Shown here in pieces: positions 10,085 to 19,212 of a stretch of DNA of 64,000 nucleotides (its first letter is position 1; the number at the start of each line of letters is the position of its first letter). The notes beneath the pieces are model-generated. The model was not told where the DNA came from. It saw nothing but the letters and a program-made list of their open reading frames with translations, and did no database searches. The stretch covers positions 6,696,001 to 6,760,000 of the forward strand of contig OV277871.1 of assembly GCA_922989275.2 (NCBI GenBank). The letters run 5' to 3'. Source of the stretch: Gari tellinella. Its lineage: Eukaryota; Mollusca; Bivalvia; Cardiida; Psammobiidae. The translations under genes were made by a program, and so were the position numbers.

Positions 10085-10650
10085 TAGTAAAAGTCTTTTA
10101 AACGCTTGATTCTTTAATTTGGCAAAATTGGGGTAAGCGTGTGTTGTAGCATAGCTGCTTTATAGCAGCTGGCACAAAACGATACCGAATCATTATCTCT
10201 ACGGTAGAGTATTTTAGCATTACGTTACTAAATTAACTACATGTATTACTCAATCTACGTCACGCCTTCTGGGATGTGCGGGGGATTACGAAATGTCACA
10301 TTATATACATCGGGGTTTACACTGTTTGCAAACGGCGGATAAGTAAGACTTTGGCAACTGTCCTTATCCAAAAATTGTAACTTCCTGTCATCCAATGCTT
10401 CCGTTATGCAAATTACATAACAACTGATGTTACTTCAAATGCCTATGTTAATGAAATTTATTATATTTGGCCATGAACCGGGGTACATTGCCGTATTATG
10501 ACCCCTAATTAGTTAGTAAGCCTGTTTTAAGCTTCCATCTGCTAGGATAAAAATATGAAGATTTCTGAAAGATCCGTAGAAATGGAAGCCTTGCAAATGT
10601 AATCAGTTTCATAATTACCATCTGTCACTAAATCTAATTCTAAAGTCATT
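10085..10650. other. Intron sequence with an Hx-F scrap
   Basis: Near 10500-10575 CCTGTTTTAAGC..CATCTGCTAGGAT resembles the right arm of Hx-F. Nothing else is recognised. Confidence 0.4.
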
Positions 10651-10664
10651 TAGATTAATATATC

Positions 10665-10750
10665 TTAATACGAGGGTCAAACAGTATATATCCTGATCAA
10701 ATGTCGTATTTATAGATGTCTGATCTTGATGCAAACTGTTTGAAAATTCG
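10665..10750. repeat. Isolated mutated Pal core
   Basis: GTCAAACAGTATATATCCTG, then a loop rich in TA, then TCTTGATGCAAACTGTTTG. The palindrome is recognisable but the family ends are gone. Confidence 0.55.
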
Positions 10751-10781
10751 AATAAGTTCGCAACTAGGAGATGAAGGGCTA

Positions 10782-11029
10782 CAGTGGAGAAAACGTTATT
10801 CTTTTCCAATTTACGCGTTTAGGCTAAAACTATTAATTCCTGTACAAACAGTTTGGAGTCAGATCAGACGCCGGGTAACCCGGCGTCTGATCAGGCTCCA
10901 ACCTATTTGCCACTCAGATAAAAATGAAAAGTCGGATTTGTCAAAAAAGTTGTCCTTTTCTACATTTTAGTGTTTTGCGTTTGCGTTTCGTTTGCGTTTA
11001 AACGGGAAATAATAACGTTTTCTCCACTG
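10782..11029. mobile_element. Pal-A MITE, complete
   Basis: TA-flanked ends CAGTGGAGAAAACG and CGTTTTCTCCACTG; core loop CGGGTAACCCG; right arm GCGTTTGCGTTTCG. Confidence 0.9.
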
Positions 11030-11126
11030 TAGATACTGAAAAGAAGCTGTAGAGAAAGGAAAAAATGTACACAGTAAATACGGCATTCTGCCACTGATTG
11101 TCCAAACCAGCATGATAAACTCAATT

Positions 11127-11450
11127 AAAACCTCTCTATTACGACTACAGTGGAGAGTCCGTTATTCTTTCCCGTTTAAACTCAACGAAACGCAAACGCA
11201 AAAACACTAAAATATAGAAAAGTGCAAGTTGTGGACAATTCTGATAATTCATGTTTATCTTGGTGGCAAACAGTTTGGAGCCTGGTCAGACACCGGGTAA
11301 CCCGGCGTCTGATCTGGCTCTAAACTGTTTGCAATAGAAATAATAGTTTTACATTTAGCGTAAACGCGTTTATTGGGAAAGAATAACGTTTTCTCCACTG
11401 TACTAAATCGTGTTAATAATAAGGCGGTTAGGTGGGTGGCCGCTTCAATG
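11127..11450. mobile_element. Hx-H fragment split by a Pal-A MITE
   Basis: AAAACCTCTCTATTACGACTA (read as the Hx-H left arm, ending 11147) resumes at 11401 as TACTAAATCGTGTTAATAAT. The Pal-A copy lies between. The rest of the Hx-H element is lost after about 11450. Confidence 0.8.
11148..11400. mobile_element. Pal-A MITE nested in Hx-H
   Basis: Ends CAGTGGAGAGTCCG and CGTTTTCTCCACTG, reverse orientation, flanked by duplicated TA. Uninterrupted Hx-H copies (for example near 46420) show a single TA at this point. Confidence 0.92.
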
Positions 11451-11454
11451 ACAC

Positions 11455-11672
11455 CTTATAGCGCGTTTGCAAACAGTTTGGTCCTGATCAGACGCCGCTT
11501 TACGCGGCGTCTGATCAGGACCCAAACTGTTTGCCACTTGTTGTTAAACTACGTAAGTTATACTGTCTTAAATCTAACTTTGAAACGTGTCTTAAAAACA
11601 AAAATACTGAAGCAGACGACAATAAAGCGGTGAAGGGGTAAAAATCTCCCGAATAATTGGATCATGAAAGGG
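11455..11672. mobile_element. Pal-B MITE with lost left end
   Basis: Core with loop CCGCTTTACGCGG, right arm GCAGACGACAATAAAGCGG, end ATCATGAAAGGG before TTAA (11673-11676). The left end has been replaced by Hx-H sequence. Confidence 0.75.
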
Positions 11673-11676
11673 TTAA

Positions 11677-11860
11677 CACAATGTGGGTATGAAACAGAAA
11701 GCTCTTTGAAGAGCTTTCTGGTTTACTTCCATCATGATTTAAGCTGTCACATCTGCCACCTGTCTTTCAAAGTTGATAGCTGTGACAGCTTAAATCAGAA
11801 TGGGAAGTATATGGTTCCTTTATGACCCCTCTAATCAGGGGTTGAACTGTTTGATATTCC
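11677..11860. repeat. Hx-H-like foldback
   Basis: GAAACAGAAAGCTCTTTGAAGAGCTTTCTG hairpin (split by a short loop), followed by AAGCTGTCAC ... GTGACAGCTT. It shares the Hx-H core but not its ends. A collapsed Pal core (GTTGAACTGTTTG) follows at about 11843. Confidence 0.6.
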
Positions 11861-11975
11861 CAGTACGGTCTGTTTGTCTACCAAACCTATAACAGTAGAC
11901 TGGTTCAAAATGTTAATACATGTAGCAAAATGTTACAGAAGACTGTAAATACCTACAAGAGTTATTTAGGATTAA

Positions 11976-12119
11976 CCCATGTGTGCCCACGATCCTAAAT
12001 ATTGGACATACATGTAGGCAAACGTAGAATATGAAATAAAACTTTTGTCCAGGCATCCCTTTGATAACAAATGGACAAATCCAATATAAATATGGAAGAA
12101 TCCACTGGGCGCAAATGGG
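11976..12119. mobile_element. Shortened Pal-D MITE, reverse orientation
   Basis: TTAA both sides (11972-11975, 12120-12123); ends CCCATGTGTGCCC and GGGCGCAAATGGG; GGACAAATCCAATAT arm. Most of the core is deleted. It ends 35 bp before the receptor exon at 12155. Confidence 0.8.
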
Positions 12120-12154
12120 TTAAAATGGTTAACTTTATTTCTTTTCGTTTTCAG

Positions 12155-12283
12155 GTGATCCGGATGTTGATAACCGTCATTCTAGTGTTTTTAGTATGCT
12201 GGGGACCAAAGCTGCTATTCCAAATATTCAAATATTCAAACATCGACTCAAGCATTTATTCCCAAATTCATTTCAACCTTCAG
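12155..12283 (+). CDS. Class A GPCR, internal exon (TM6, loop 3)
   Basis: Acceptor TCGTTTTCAG ends at 12154 and donor CAG|GTATGT follows 12283. It has 43 codons in phase 0 at both ends: VIRMLITVILVFLVCWGPKL, a textbook TM6 with the F-x-x-C-W-x-P switch (here CWGP), followed by the extracellular loop 3 region ending in FNLQ. Joined to the previous exon it gives RRKQ-VIRML, the usual basic-to-TM6 transition of peptide receptors. A Pal-D MITE ends at 12119, 35 bp before the exon, and so lies where the branch point would be expected. Confidence 0.92.
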
Positions 12284-12628
12284 GTATGTTGATATAATTA
12301 TGTAAACGTCAGGAAAGGTGCGTGGACGGTTTAATTCTTTCAACACCGTGGATCTGTTTCAAACATATTCATTGCATTTCCAAGAGGTGTAGACCCAGAT
12401 CAGTGTCTCCTACATGAACTCTCTGATCGGAATCTGCACTGCTTGCTAATTAATACCAGTAATTTATTAAATTACCAAGAATTCAAAGTAGACATGGCTC
12501 ATGTTTTTTCTCACTAAAAAGATCCACAAGGGAACCAAATAATCCACAAGAGTCAATTTGTGTTGAAATATTTAACCTTTTCAACGTCAGGGGCACCTGA
12601 AGTTTAAAATAAAGTAGATCAAGTCTTT

Positions 12629-13030
12629 TAGCTCCAGATAAAAGAGAGTGAACAAAGCTTTACCAGCACTTATTCCTATATGTTTCTACCAACATCTATG
12701 ATTTGACAACTCATTAACCCATTACATGTACCCCATAGCCTGTTTCTAGTATAGAAAATAGGTGATCACTTAAAGCAGGTTTGAGTCTGCTTTCAGCTAC
12801 AATCTTGAAGGATATAGAAGGTATTTCCTATGGTACAGATTCATAACTCTACAAATTGGAACCATTTTCTTCAGCGTAGAGAAAATTTAAAGGCATAAAT
12901 TCGTATTTATTGGGCAATGGGTTAAAAGAGTCTTTTCGAGACGATTATTTCGAGAGTGGTCACACCATGGGGTTTGGTGCAGGCATACGCATCTTAACTT
13001 CAAAAGTAATCCCCTTATCTAGAGTCAGGA
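12629..13030. mobile_element. Foldback MITE (49290-type) carrying a nested Hx-F
   Basis: Left AGCTCCAGATAAAAGAGAG and right GTCTTTTCGAGACGATT ... CCCCTTATCTAGAG correspond to the element at 49290-49478. It is interrupted at a TTAA by Hx-F (12718-12921). Confidence 0.6.
12718..12921. mobile_element. Hx-F MITE nested in a foldback
   Basis: TTAA flanks (12714-12717 and 12922-12925); CCCATTACATGTACCCCATA at left, GGCAATGGG at right; ACTTAAAGCAGGTTTGAG arm. The hairpin loop is deleted. Confidence 0.75.
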
Positions 13031-13316
13031 GAAGATAGGCATACGAGTTTGACAGGCATATCAATATTTCCGTCAATTGTTCTAGAAACTTTTTATGTAG
13101 GTTGACAACTTAAAACATACATGTATAATATAAAAGGTAAAACAGAATGCAACTTTGCTTTACTTTGAGCATGCTTTAAGCTACAAACTGTTTGTATACA
13201 GAAACAATTACATAATGTACTTCTGTGCATACTCATTACTTCATAGTTTGAAACTATTTTCTTTAGTGGAGGAATAAATTATACGCTTATAAAGGGTGTA
13301 TATATGGACTTATGAT
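13031..13316. other. Unassigned intron sequence
   Basis: An Hx-F-like right-arm scrap lies near 13230-13290 (AAACTATTTTCTTTAGTGGAGG). Otherwise featureless. Confidence 0.4.
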
Positions 13317-13320
13317 TTAA

Positions 13321-13563
13321 CACATTCTACCCTAGCAACGAGTATACTCGTCATTTACAAACAGTATACCTGTTAGGATTATACTTGTCCCATGCAAACA
13401 ATGTAGACCCTGATCAGCGGGCTCCTTAAGGAACCTTCTGATCAGGGTCTACACTGTTTGTCATTTTGAAATATATTGTTAAAATGAACCCTAAACAGTC
13501 AAAATTGTACTAGACTTATTTTGAAATCGGAACTGTTCAATAAAATGTTCAGGGGTGAATGAG
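13321..13563. mobile_element. Pal-G MITE, reverse orientation
   Basis: TTAA at 13317-13320 and 13564-13567; CACATTCTACCCTAGCAACG at left, TTCAGGGGTGAATGAG at right; core GATCAGCGGGCTCCTTAAGG. It shares its right TTAA with the next element. Confidence 0.85.
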
Positions 13564-13567
13564 TTAA

Positions 13568-13789
13568 CCAATTTATACTCAGTGGATTCTTCCATGTTTA
13601 TATATTGGATTAGTTCATTTTTTTATCATAGGGATGTCTGGTCAAAATTTTCATTTTCATTTTGTTTTATATTGAAATTCCTATCAGCAAGCATTGTAGA
13701 CTCTGATCATACGCCGCATAATGCTGCGTCTGATCAGAGTCAACAATGTTTGCCTATGTCCCATATTTTGGATCGTGGGCACAAATGGG
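13568..13789. mobile_element. Pal-D MITE
   Basis: Follows directly on the TTAA at 13564-13567: CCAATTTATACTCAGTGGATT ... GGGCACAAATGGG then TTAA at 13790. Core loop CCGCATAATGCTGC. Confidence 0.85.
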
Positions 13790-13867
13790 TTAATACGCAA
13801 AAACCTTATGTGTTGTTTTTTTTACAATGGACAACCAATTCCTTTCAAATGTACTTTCTATTTGCAG

Positions 13868-14095
13868 CTTGTAATGAACTGTATGCCGTACATACAGTCC
13901 TGTATCAACCCGTTCATCTACTGTGTCATGTCCAAAAGCTTCAGAAAGAGTGTTGTGACGTCATGCAACATTCAAGCTCATAAATTACACTGTAATGGTA
14001 GACGTTCAACGCTTCAGGAGTTTGAGATGGAGTCCAAAGTAAATGGAGCAACATGGCAAACATTAGCAAGAGCGAGTAGATCGACAAGCGACTAA
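13868..14095 (+). CDS. Class A GPCR, terminal exon (TM7 and cytoplasmic tail)
   Basis: The acceptor CTATTTGCAG ends at 13867; reading in phase 0 gives 75 codons and a TAA stop at 14093-14095. TM7 contains SCINPFIYC, matching the NPxxY activation motif. Next comes MSKSFRKS (helix 8), then cysteines that could be palmitoylated (TSCNIQAHKLHC) and a Ser/Thr-rich tail ending STSD, typical of receptor kinase sites. The exon starts 78 bp after a Pal-D MITE and the stop lies 13 bp before a Pal-A MITE, so the 3' UTR begins in transposon sequence. Across the five exons about 283 residues are present, consistent with a receptor of roughly 400 residues lacking TM1-3 here. Confidence 0.92.
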   Translation, partial: LVMNCMPYIQSCINPFIYCVMSKSFRKSVVTSCNIQAHKLHCNGRRSTLQEFEMESKVNGATWQTLARASRSTSD

Positions 14096-14108
14096 CAGTA
14101 TACATGTA

Positions 14109-14354
14109 CAGTGGATAATCTGTTATTCTTTCCCAATAAACGCGTTTACGCCAACTCTATTATTTGCAGTGCAAATAGTTTGGAGCCAGATCAGACGCCG
14201 GGTAACCCGGCGTCTGATCAGGCTCCAAACTGTTTGCCACCAAGATAAACATGAAATATCCGAATTGTCCAAAAGTTGTACTTTTCTACGTTTTAGTGCT
14301 TTGCGTTTGCGTACGTTTGCGTTTAAACGGGAAAGAATAACAGATTCTCCACTG
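14109..14354. mobile_element. Pal-A MITE in the receptor 3' UTR
   Basis: TA-flanked; ends CAGTGGATAATCTG and CAGATTCTCCACTG, where both arms carry the same variant (TCTG/CAGA) compared with the common AACG/CGTT. Core loop CGGGTAACCCG. Confidence 0.9.
14135..14140 (+). promoter_or_regulatory. Candidate poly(A) signal AATAAA inside a MITE
   Basis: This is the first AATAAA after the receptor stop codon, 39 bp downstream. It is part of the left arm of a Pal-A element (CCCAATAAACGCG). Whether it is used is not shown by sequence. Confidence 0.35.
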
Positions 14355-14365
14355 TATCAGTTATA

Positions 14366-14726
14366 CAGTACTCCCTCCCTATCAGCGAACCTCTGAACAA
14401 CGAGTCCCTTCTCACAACAACACTTCCCGGTGTTCCCGTAACAAGACAATTATGTCCAAACTTTTCATATCTGCAATATCGTCTGCTTCAAAATATTGTC
14501 TGCTGGGTTTTTTTCAAAGTCACATTTTGGACATTTTGACAGAAAAAAACATAATGACGAGTGACAAACAGCTTGAATCAAGATCAGATGCCGCGTTACG
14601 CGGCGTCTGATCTGGATTCAAGCTGTTTGAAAATGTAAGCCAATTTCCCTCCCTATAACAACTCACTCCGAACAACATACACACTCTTTCTCTCCCATCG
14701 GATGCTGTTGTAGAGAGGGAGCACTG
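14366..14726. mobile_element. Pal-I MITE, reverse orientation
   Basis: TA-flanked CAGTACTCCCTCCCTATC ... TAGAGAGGGAGCACTG; core CAAACAGCTTGAATC with loop CCGCGTTACGCGG. It starts 11 bp after the preceding Pal-A. Confidence 0.85.
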
Positions 14727-14819
14727 TAGCACATTGATATGTGTTGGTTCAGTATTCTATTCCGTATAAGCGAAGCTAAGCGCAAAACAATCATCATGAT
14801 GAAGAAAATTTACAATTTG

Positions 14820-15130
14820 TTCCGAAAATTTTGAGTTTCAAACAGTTCGCAAATAGACTGATTACATGCCAAGAAATTTGGTGTCTGATCTAGTTGCACA
14901 GTATTTGCAATTGACATTAAAGTTTGAAAATAGAAATTGATAGACGTTTTGGAATGAGTATTATTTCACCACATGTGAACACAACATACTGTTTTGGCCG
15001 TTTACCATCCATGTCACTTGTTTCTACACTAGCATGTTCAAGCAGTTTGATCCAGATTAGACACCACAAGTAGCCTGACTTCTGATCACACGATTTAACT
15101 GTCTTTTCGGTCACAGTGAATACTACCGGT
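14820..15130. other. Decayed repeats, two weak core remnants
   Basis: TTTCAAACAGTTCGC near 14836 and CAAGCAGTTTGATCCAGATTAG near 15039 (split by mutation) look like Pal core remnants. No gene is seen. Confidence 0.4.
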
Positions 15131-15289
15131 CATGTCAGATATAATGACACAGTGTAGACAAGCGTTTAGCAGACTAAGAATAAGCAGTAGTGCAATAGAT
15201 ACATGTAAAATAGACATTGGTTATTGTAGTCCAACGTCCATTCAGGGTTTCTCGACTTGTAAGATTGTTTGTTTATACCTTTCACTCAA

Positions 15290-15510
15290 TGACGCCTTAA
15301 AGACATCTCCTGAAGACCTTTTGATCATACATGTAACGCCTTGTCAGATTATTTACTTGTCAATTTCTTTGCAAAAAGCATGGGTCTTGTGCATATTGAA
15401 CCATTGAAGCGTCTTGTGTGAGACACTACCTTTATATTTGATAGCTTGGTTAATAATAACCATTGAAAATCACTAGAGCATGAGTATAATCTGGACTTCT
15501 CCAGGTAAAC
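15290..15510. repeat. Dispersed repeat, second copy of 2500-2715
   Basis: See 2500-2715. Phrases TTGAAGCGTCTTGTGTGAG, TATATTTGATAGCTTGGTTA and GAGTATAATCTGGACTTC align in the same order. Confidence 0.55.
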
Positions 15511-15559
15511 TACTCGTGATTTGACAGTTACATTGACACTGAGACTGAGGAAAAGTCTT

Positions 15560-15755
15560 TAAAGCGATGTTGCAAACAGTTTGGGTCCTGATCAGGACCC
15601 AAACTGTTTGACACTTTTATCGATATTTTTAAGTCATATAATGTTAAATCTAAGTTTGAAACGTGTCTTGCAGACAACAATACTGAAGCAGACGACAATA
15701 ATACGGTGAAGGGGTAAAACACTCCCGAATGATTTGATCATGAAATGGTTTTTAT
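15560..15755. mobile_element. Pal-B MITE with collapsed core
   Basis: CAAACAGTTTGGGTCC / GATC / GGACCCAAACTGTTTG: the GACGCC loop stem is cleanly absent. The right arm GCAGACGACAATAATACGG and GATCATGAAATGG is present. The left end is lost. Confidence 0.75.
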
Positions 15756-15832
15756 AGTTGCAACATACTACATTCTAATGCTCAATTAATACCCCTATGT
15801 TGTTTTCAAAGTTTCAGACATGTATCATAGTA

Positions 15833-16174
15833 CAGCGCTTCCGCTTTCTCACACAACAGGAGACAAAAATTGTGTGCGTTGTGCGGAGGGAGCCGTTATA
15901 GAGAGGGGATTTTGCAAACAGCTTGAATCCAGATCAGACGCCGCGTAACGCGGCGTCTGATCTAGATTCAAGCTGTTTGTCACTCGTCATTAAGATTGTT
16001 CTGTCAAAATGTCCAATATGTAACTTTGAGAAAAACAGCAGACGACAACATTAAGCAGACGATATTGCAGCAGTAAAAGCGTTAGACATAACTGTCCTGT
16101 TTAGGAAAATGCGGTAATGATCGTTGTAAGAAGGGAGTCGTTGTTGGGAGGGCCGTTGTAGGGAGGGAGCATTG
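15833..16174. mobile_element. Pal-I MITE
   Basis: TA-flanked CAGCGCTTCCGCTTTC ... TGTAGGGAGGGAGCATTG; perfect core with loop CCGCGTAACGCGG and arms CTTGAATCC. Confidence 0.85.
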
Positions 16175-16283
16175 TAGCGTGTAAAAGCATCTCTATGTGG
16201 GAAAGTAAATGTGATAAAAGGCGTAAATGGGAAAGGGTTAATCAGTTCACTTCAGATCCCGACTGTTCTGCTACAAGCAATTA

Positions 16284-16844
16284 CAGCGCTCCCTCTCTAC
16301 AACGACACCCACTGGGAGACAAAATAATGTGCGTTGTTCGGAGGGAGTCGTTATAGGGAGGGAAATTGGCTTACATTTGCAAACTGCTTGAATCAAGATC
16401 AGACGCCGCGTAACGCGGCGTCTGATCAGGATTCAAGCTGTTTGTCACTCGTCATTAAGCTTTTTGTCTGTAAATATGTAACGTTGAAAAAACAGCAGGC
16501 GACAACCTTAAGCAGACAATATTGCAGACGTGAATACATGTAGGTTGGACATACAGTAAAACCTCTCTATTACGACCACTAAATTATGTTAATTATTAGG
16601 GTGTTTACGATAGGTGACCGCTTAAAGCAATGTGACAGTGAAACAGAAAGCTCCTACAGGAGTTTTCTGTTTCACTGCCACCTTGCTTTAAGCTGTCACC
16701 TGTCTATTAAATAATCAATTAGCCTTCGTTTTAGTGGTCGTAATAGCGAGGTTTTACTGTAATTTTTATGATCGGGAAAAGCGGCGAGCCTCGTTGTGAG
16801 GAGGGTAACGTTGTTCAGAGTGCCGTTGTAGAGAGGGAGCACGG
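16284..16844. mobile_element. Pal-I MITE interrupted by Hx-H
   Basis: CAGCGCTCCCTCTCTAC ... TGTAGAGAGGGAGCACGG; core arms CTTGAATC with loop CCGCGTAACGCGG. It is split at 16554 by a complete Hx-H. Confidence 0.85.
16554..16759. mobile_element. Hx-H MITE nested in Pal-I
   Basis: TA-flanked ends CAGTAAAACCTCTCTATTA and CGAGGTTTTACTG; hairpin CAGAAAGCTCC / GGAGTTTTCTG. Sequence on either side rejoins the Pal-I consensus (GGACATA + A). Confidence 0.92.
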
Positions 16845-17180
16845 TACATAGAGCTTCAGGTGCAGGTCTATTTCGGCATCTTTTCAGTTTCCTAGCGGTT
16901 TGATCTATAAATGGCGTTGCTTCTCTTTTCGAAGGCGTAAAATCTCAACCGACATAGAGTTAATGAAGGCAACACTTTATATGTGTCTTAATTGTTTAGA
17001 AATGTTAACTGATAATTGTTTTATTTTACTACTTATCGTACTCTGATAGGGCATTTTCTTTGTCAATTGGAATGTTCGTAGTCTACATTGAAGAGGACGC
17101 TTTTCTCCCCAAATACAGTAAACAAGTTTGTTTTAATTCAATTACTACAATTAATTTACTCTTACTAAAAACATGCATGC
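16845..17180. other. Unassigned sequence
   Basis: No gene or repeat end is recognised. Confidence 0.35.
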
Positions 17181-17184
17181 ATGA

Positions 17185-17245
17185 TAAAACCTATTCAGAC
17201 GCCGGAAAACACGGCGTCTAAACAAGCTTCAAACGCTTTGTCATT
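17185..17245. repeat. Isolated Pal core fragment
   Basis: TTCAGACGCCGGAAAACACG then GGCGTCTAAACAAGC: inner arms with an altered loop, lacking outer left arm and ends. Confidence 0.55.
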
Positions 17246-17349
17246 CACATTTAAAAACATCGTCACCACATTAAATAACCAATGTATGTCACTTTCTACA
17301 CTAAATGCATTGCATTTGCTTATATGTTTGTTTCATCGGGTAAAGCATA

Positions 17350-17596
17350 CATTGGAGAAAACGTTATTCTTTCCCCTTTAAACGCAAACGAAACGCAAAC
17401 GCAAAACACTAAAATGTAGACGAGGACAACTTTTTGACAATTCTGACTTTTCATTTTTATCTGAGTGGCAAACAATTTGGAGCCTGATCAGACGCCGGGT
17501 TACCCGGCGTCTAATCAGGTTCCAAACTGTTCGCACGGGAAATAATAGTTTAAGCGTAAAGGCGTTTATTGGGAAATAATAACGTTTTCTCCAATG
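17350..17596. mobile_element. Pal-A MITE with matched terminal change, reverse orientation
   Basis: Ends CATTGGAGAAAACG and CGTTTTCTCCAATG: the same substitution is present in both terminal repeats relative to CAGTGG. Core loop CGGGTTACCCG. Confidence 0.88.
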
Positions 17597-17768
17597 TCCA
17601 CTATATAATGAGACTAGCATGTATAGTGGGAAAGATATTATGTTTCTTTCCCGTTTTAGCGAAACTAAAGCCTATCGCAATGCAACATATAAAACGGCAG
17701 ACTTGTAGAAAGTTAATCGTATTGGCAAGCGAAGTACTTACATGTACCGTTTGATCTATATGTGTGTA
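17597..17768. mobile_element. Pal-A left-end scrap
   Basis: TATAGTGGGAAAGATATTATG, TTTCTTTCCCG, then GCGAAACTAAAGCC: a second decayed Pal-A left arm without a core. Confidence 0.45.
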
Positions 17769-18129
17769 CAGTGCTCCCTCTCCACACCATCCTTCTAAAC
17801 AACGATTCCCTCCTTACAACAACGTGTACCACTGTTCCCTAAACAAGAAAATTATTTCCAACATTTTCACAGCTGCAATATCAAGTCTGCTTAAAATTGT
17901 CGTCTTCTCTTTTTCTCAAAGTTACATATTGGACATATTGACCGAAAATATGAAAGTGTCGAGCGACAAACAGATTGAATCCTGATTACACGCCGCGTTA
18001 TGCGGCGTCTGATCTGAATTCAATATGTTTGCAAATGTAATCCAATTTCCCTTCCTTTAACAACTCCCTCCAAACAACACACACGAGGGTTGGTTCCAAT
18101 TTGGGTACCGTTGTAGAGAAGGAGTATTG
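17769..18129. mobile_element. Pal-I MITE, reverse orientation
   Basis: CAGTGCTCCCTCTCCACAC ... GTAGAGAAGGAGTATTG, TA-flanked; core CAAACAGATTGAATCC with loop CGCGTTATGCG. Confidence 0.8.
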
Positions 18130-18249
18130 TAGTTATTTGCAACATGCATGATTGTTTAAGAACAATAATGTGCACTGGGAAAGAATCGCGTATTTGTCTG
18201 TGTACATCATTGCCGGATATTTAATGTATTATTTTGTATGCTTTGCATA

Positions 18250-18480
18250 CTTACCCTCTTACCCCATAACCCGTTTCTAGTTTTGAAGACATATTACTCA
18301 TTAACACATGTTGAAAGAAATGCGCATTCTGTTATAATTTCTGCATGTTTTATGCCCTCATCTGCTAGAATAATAAAATATTTCTGATGGTGCATATTTA
18401 TGACTGTTTAAAGCGGAACAAGATTTTTTAGTGGTGGAATAAGTTTAAAGCGTAAAAATGCGTGTTTATGGAGTAATAAC
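18250..18480. mobile_element. Hx-F MITE, decayed
   Basis: TACCCCATAACCCGTTTCTAG, CATCTGCTAGAATAATA and TTTATGGAGTAATAACTTAG are Hx-F phrases in order. The hairpin is deleted. Confidence 0.6.
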
Positions 18481-18484
18481 TTAG

Positions 18485-18560
18485 CTATTAATTCCTTCAC
18501 TGCCGTACCCCGAGTACAATGTGTTTGCAAACAGTTCGGATCTTGATCAGAGTTTATGGA
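18485..18560. mobile_element. Truncated Pal-E, reverse orientation
   Basis: TTCCTTCACTGCCGTACCCC, GAGTACAATG, CAAACAGTTCGGATC/GATCAGAG then breaks off. Confidence 0.6.
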
Positions 18561-18827
18561 AATACGTTTTATTATATGCCTTCTTGTGATACATGTATCG
18601 AGCGTTTCCGCGTGTATCTGCTGAGTAAGATACAAGAGTTTGTATCAGCCTCCTTGTATCAGCCACCTTGTATTTTACTTAAACCTCGTTTTCGATTTAG
18701 CGTGTTGTCAATTACGTACATGTACAAGTTCTACTTTATTCTTTGTGGCATATAAGAAATCTTGTTCTGCTTAAAAACACTAATGTTTCTGGATATAAAA
18801 TGATTTAAACAACTATTTAGTTGACCA

Positions 18828-18954
18828 GTTGACAGTGCGCTACAGTGTGTTGCATTCAGCTCTCGACATTGTTTTGCCGGAAACAACCGATCAGACTCGC
18901 ACCAAGGCAAAAAAGTCTCGAGCTGAATATATCACTCTGTATCGCACTGTCAAC
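18828..18954. repeat. Foldback
   Basis: GTTGACAGTGCGCTACAG ... CGCACTGTCAAC, and TTCAGCTCTCGAC / GTCTCGAGCTGAA inside. Imperfect 127-bp hairpin of unknown family. Confidence 0.65.
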
Positions 18955-19067
18955 AGTCACTGGTAATGTCTATATATTGCGAATTACATGTACAAATGAT
19001 GTTACGTCAATGACTACATTAGGCGGGTTATGAACTTGTGACGTCATATTCAGTCAATGAATGTTTA

Positions 19068-19212
19068 TATTAATATATAAACTGCTCTTTTCTAATAGTT
19101 TGACCTCTAAGGGCCTTTTTCAAAGAAAATCACGTCTAAACACACGTCACAGTTTTGAAAAAGGACCTTAGAGGTCGAAATATTAGAAAAGAGCAGTTTA
19201 TATATTAATATT
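19068..19212. repeat. Foldback
   Basis: TATAAACTGCTCTTTTCTAA with GACCTCTAAGG at left and the complement at right (about 19157-19204), loop about 45 bp. A small inverted-repeat element; no target duplication can be assigned. Confidence 0.75.
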
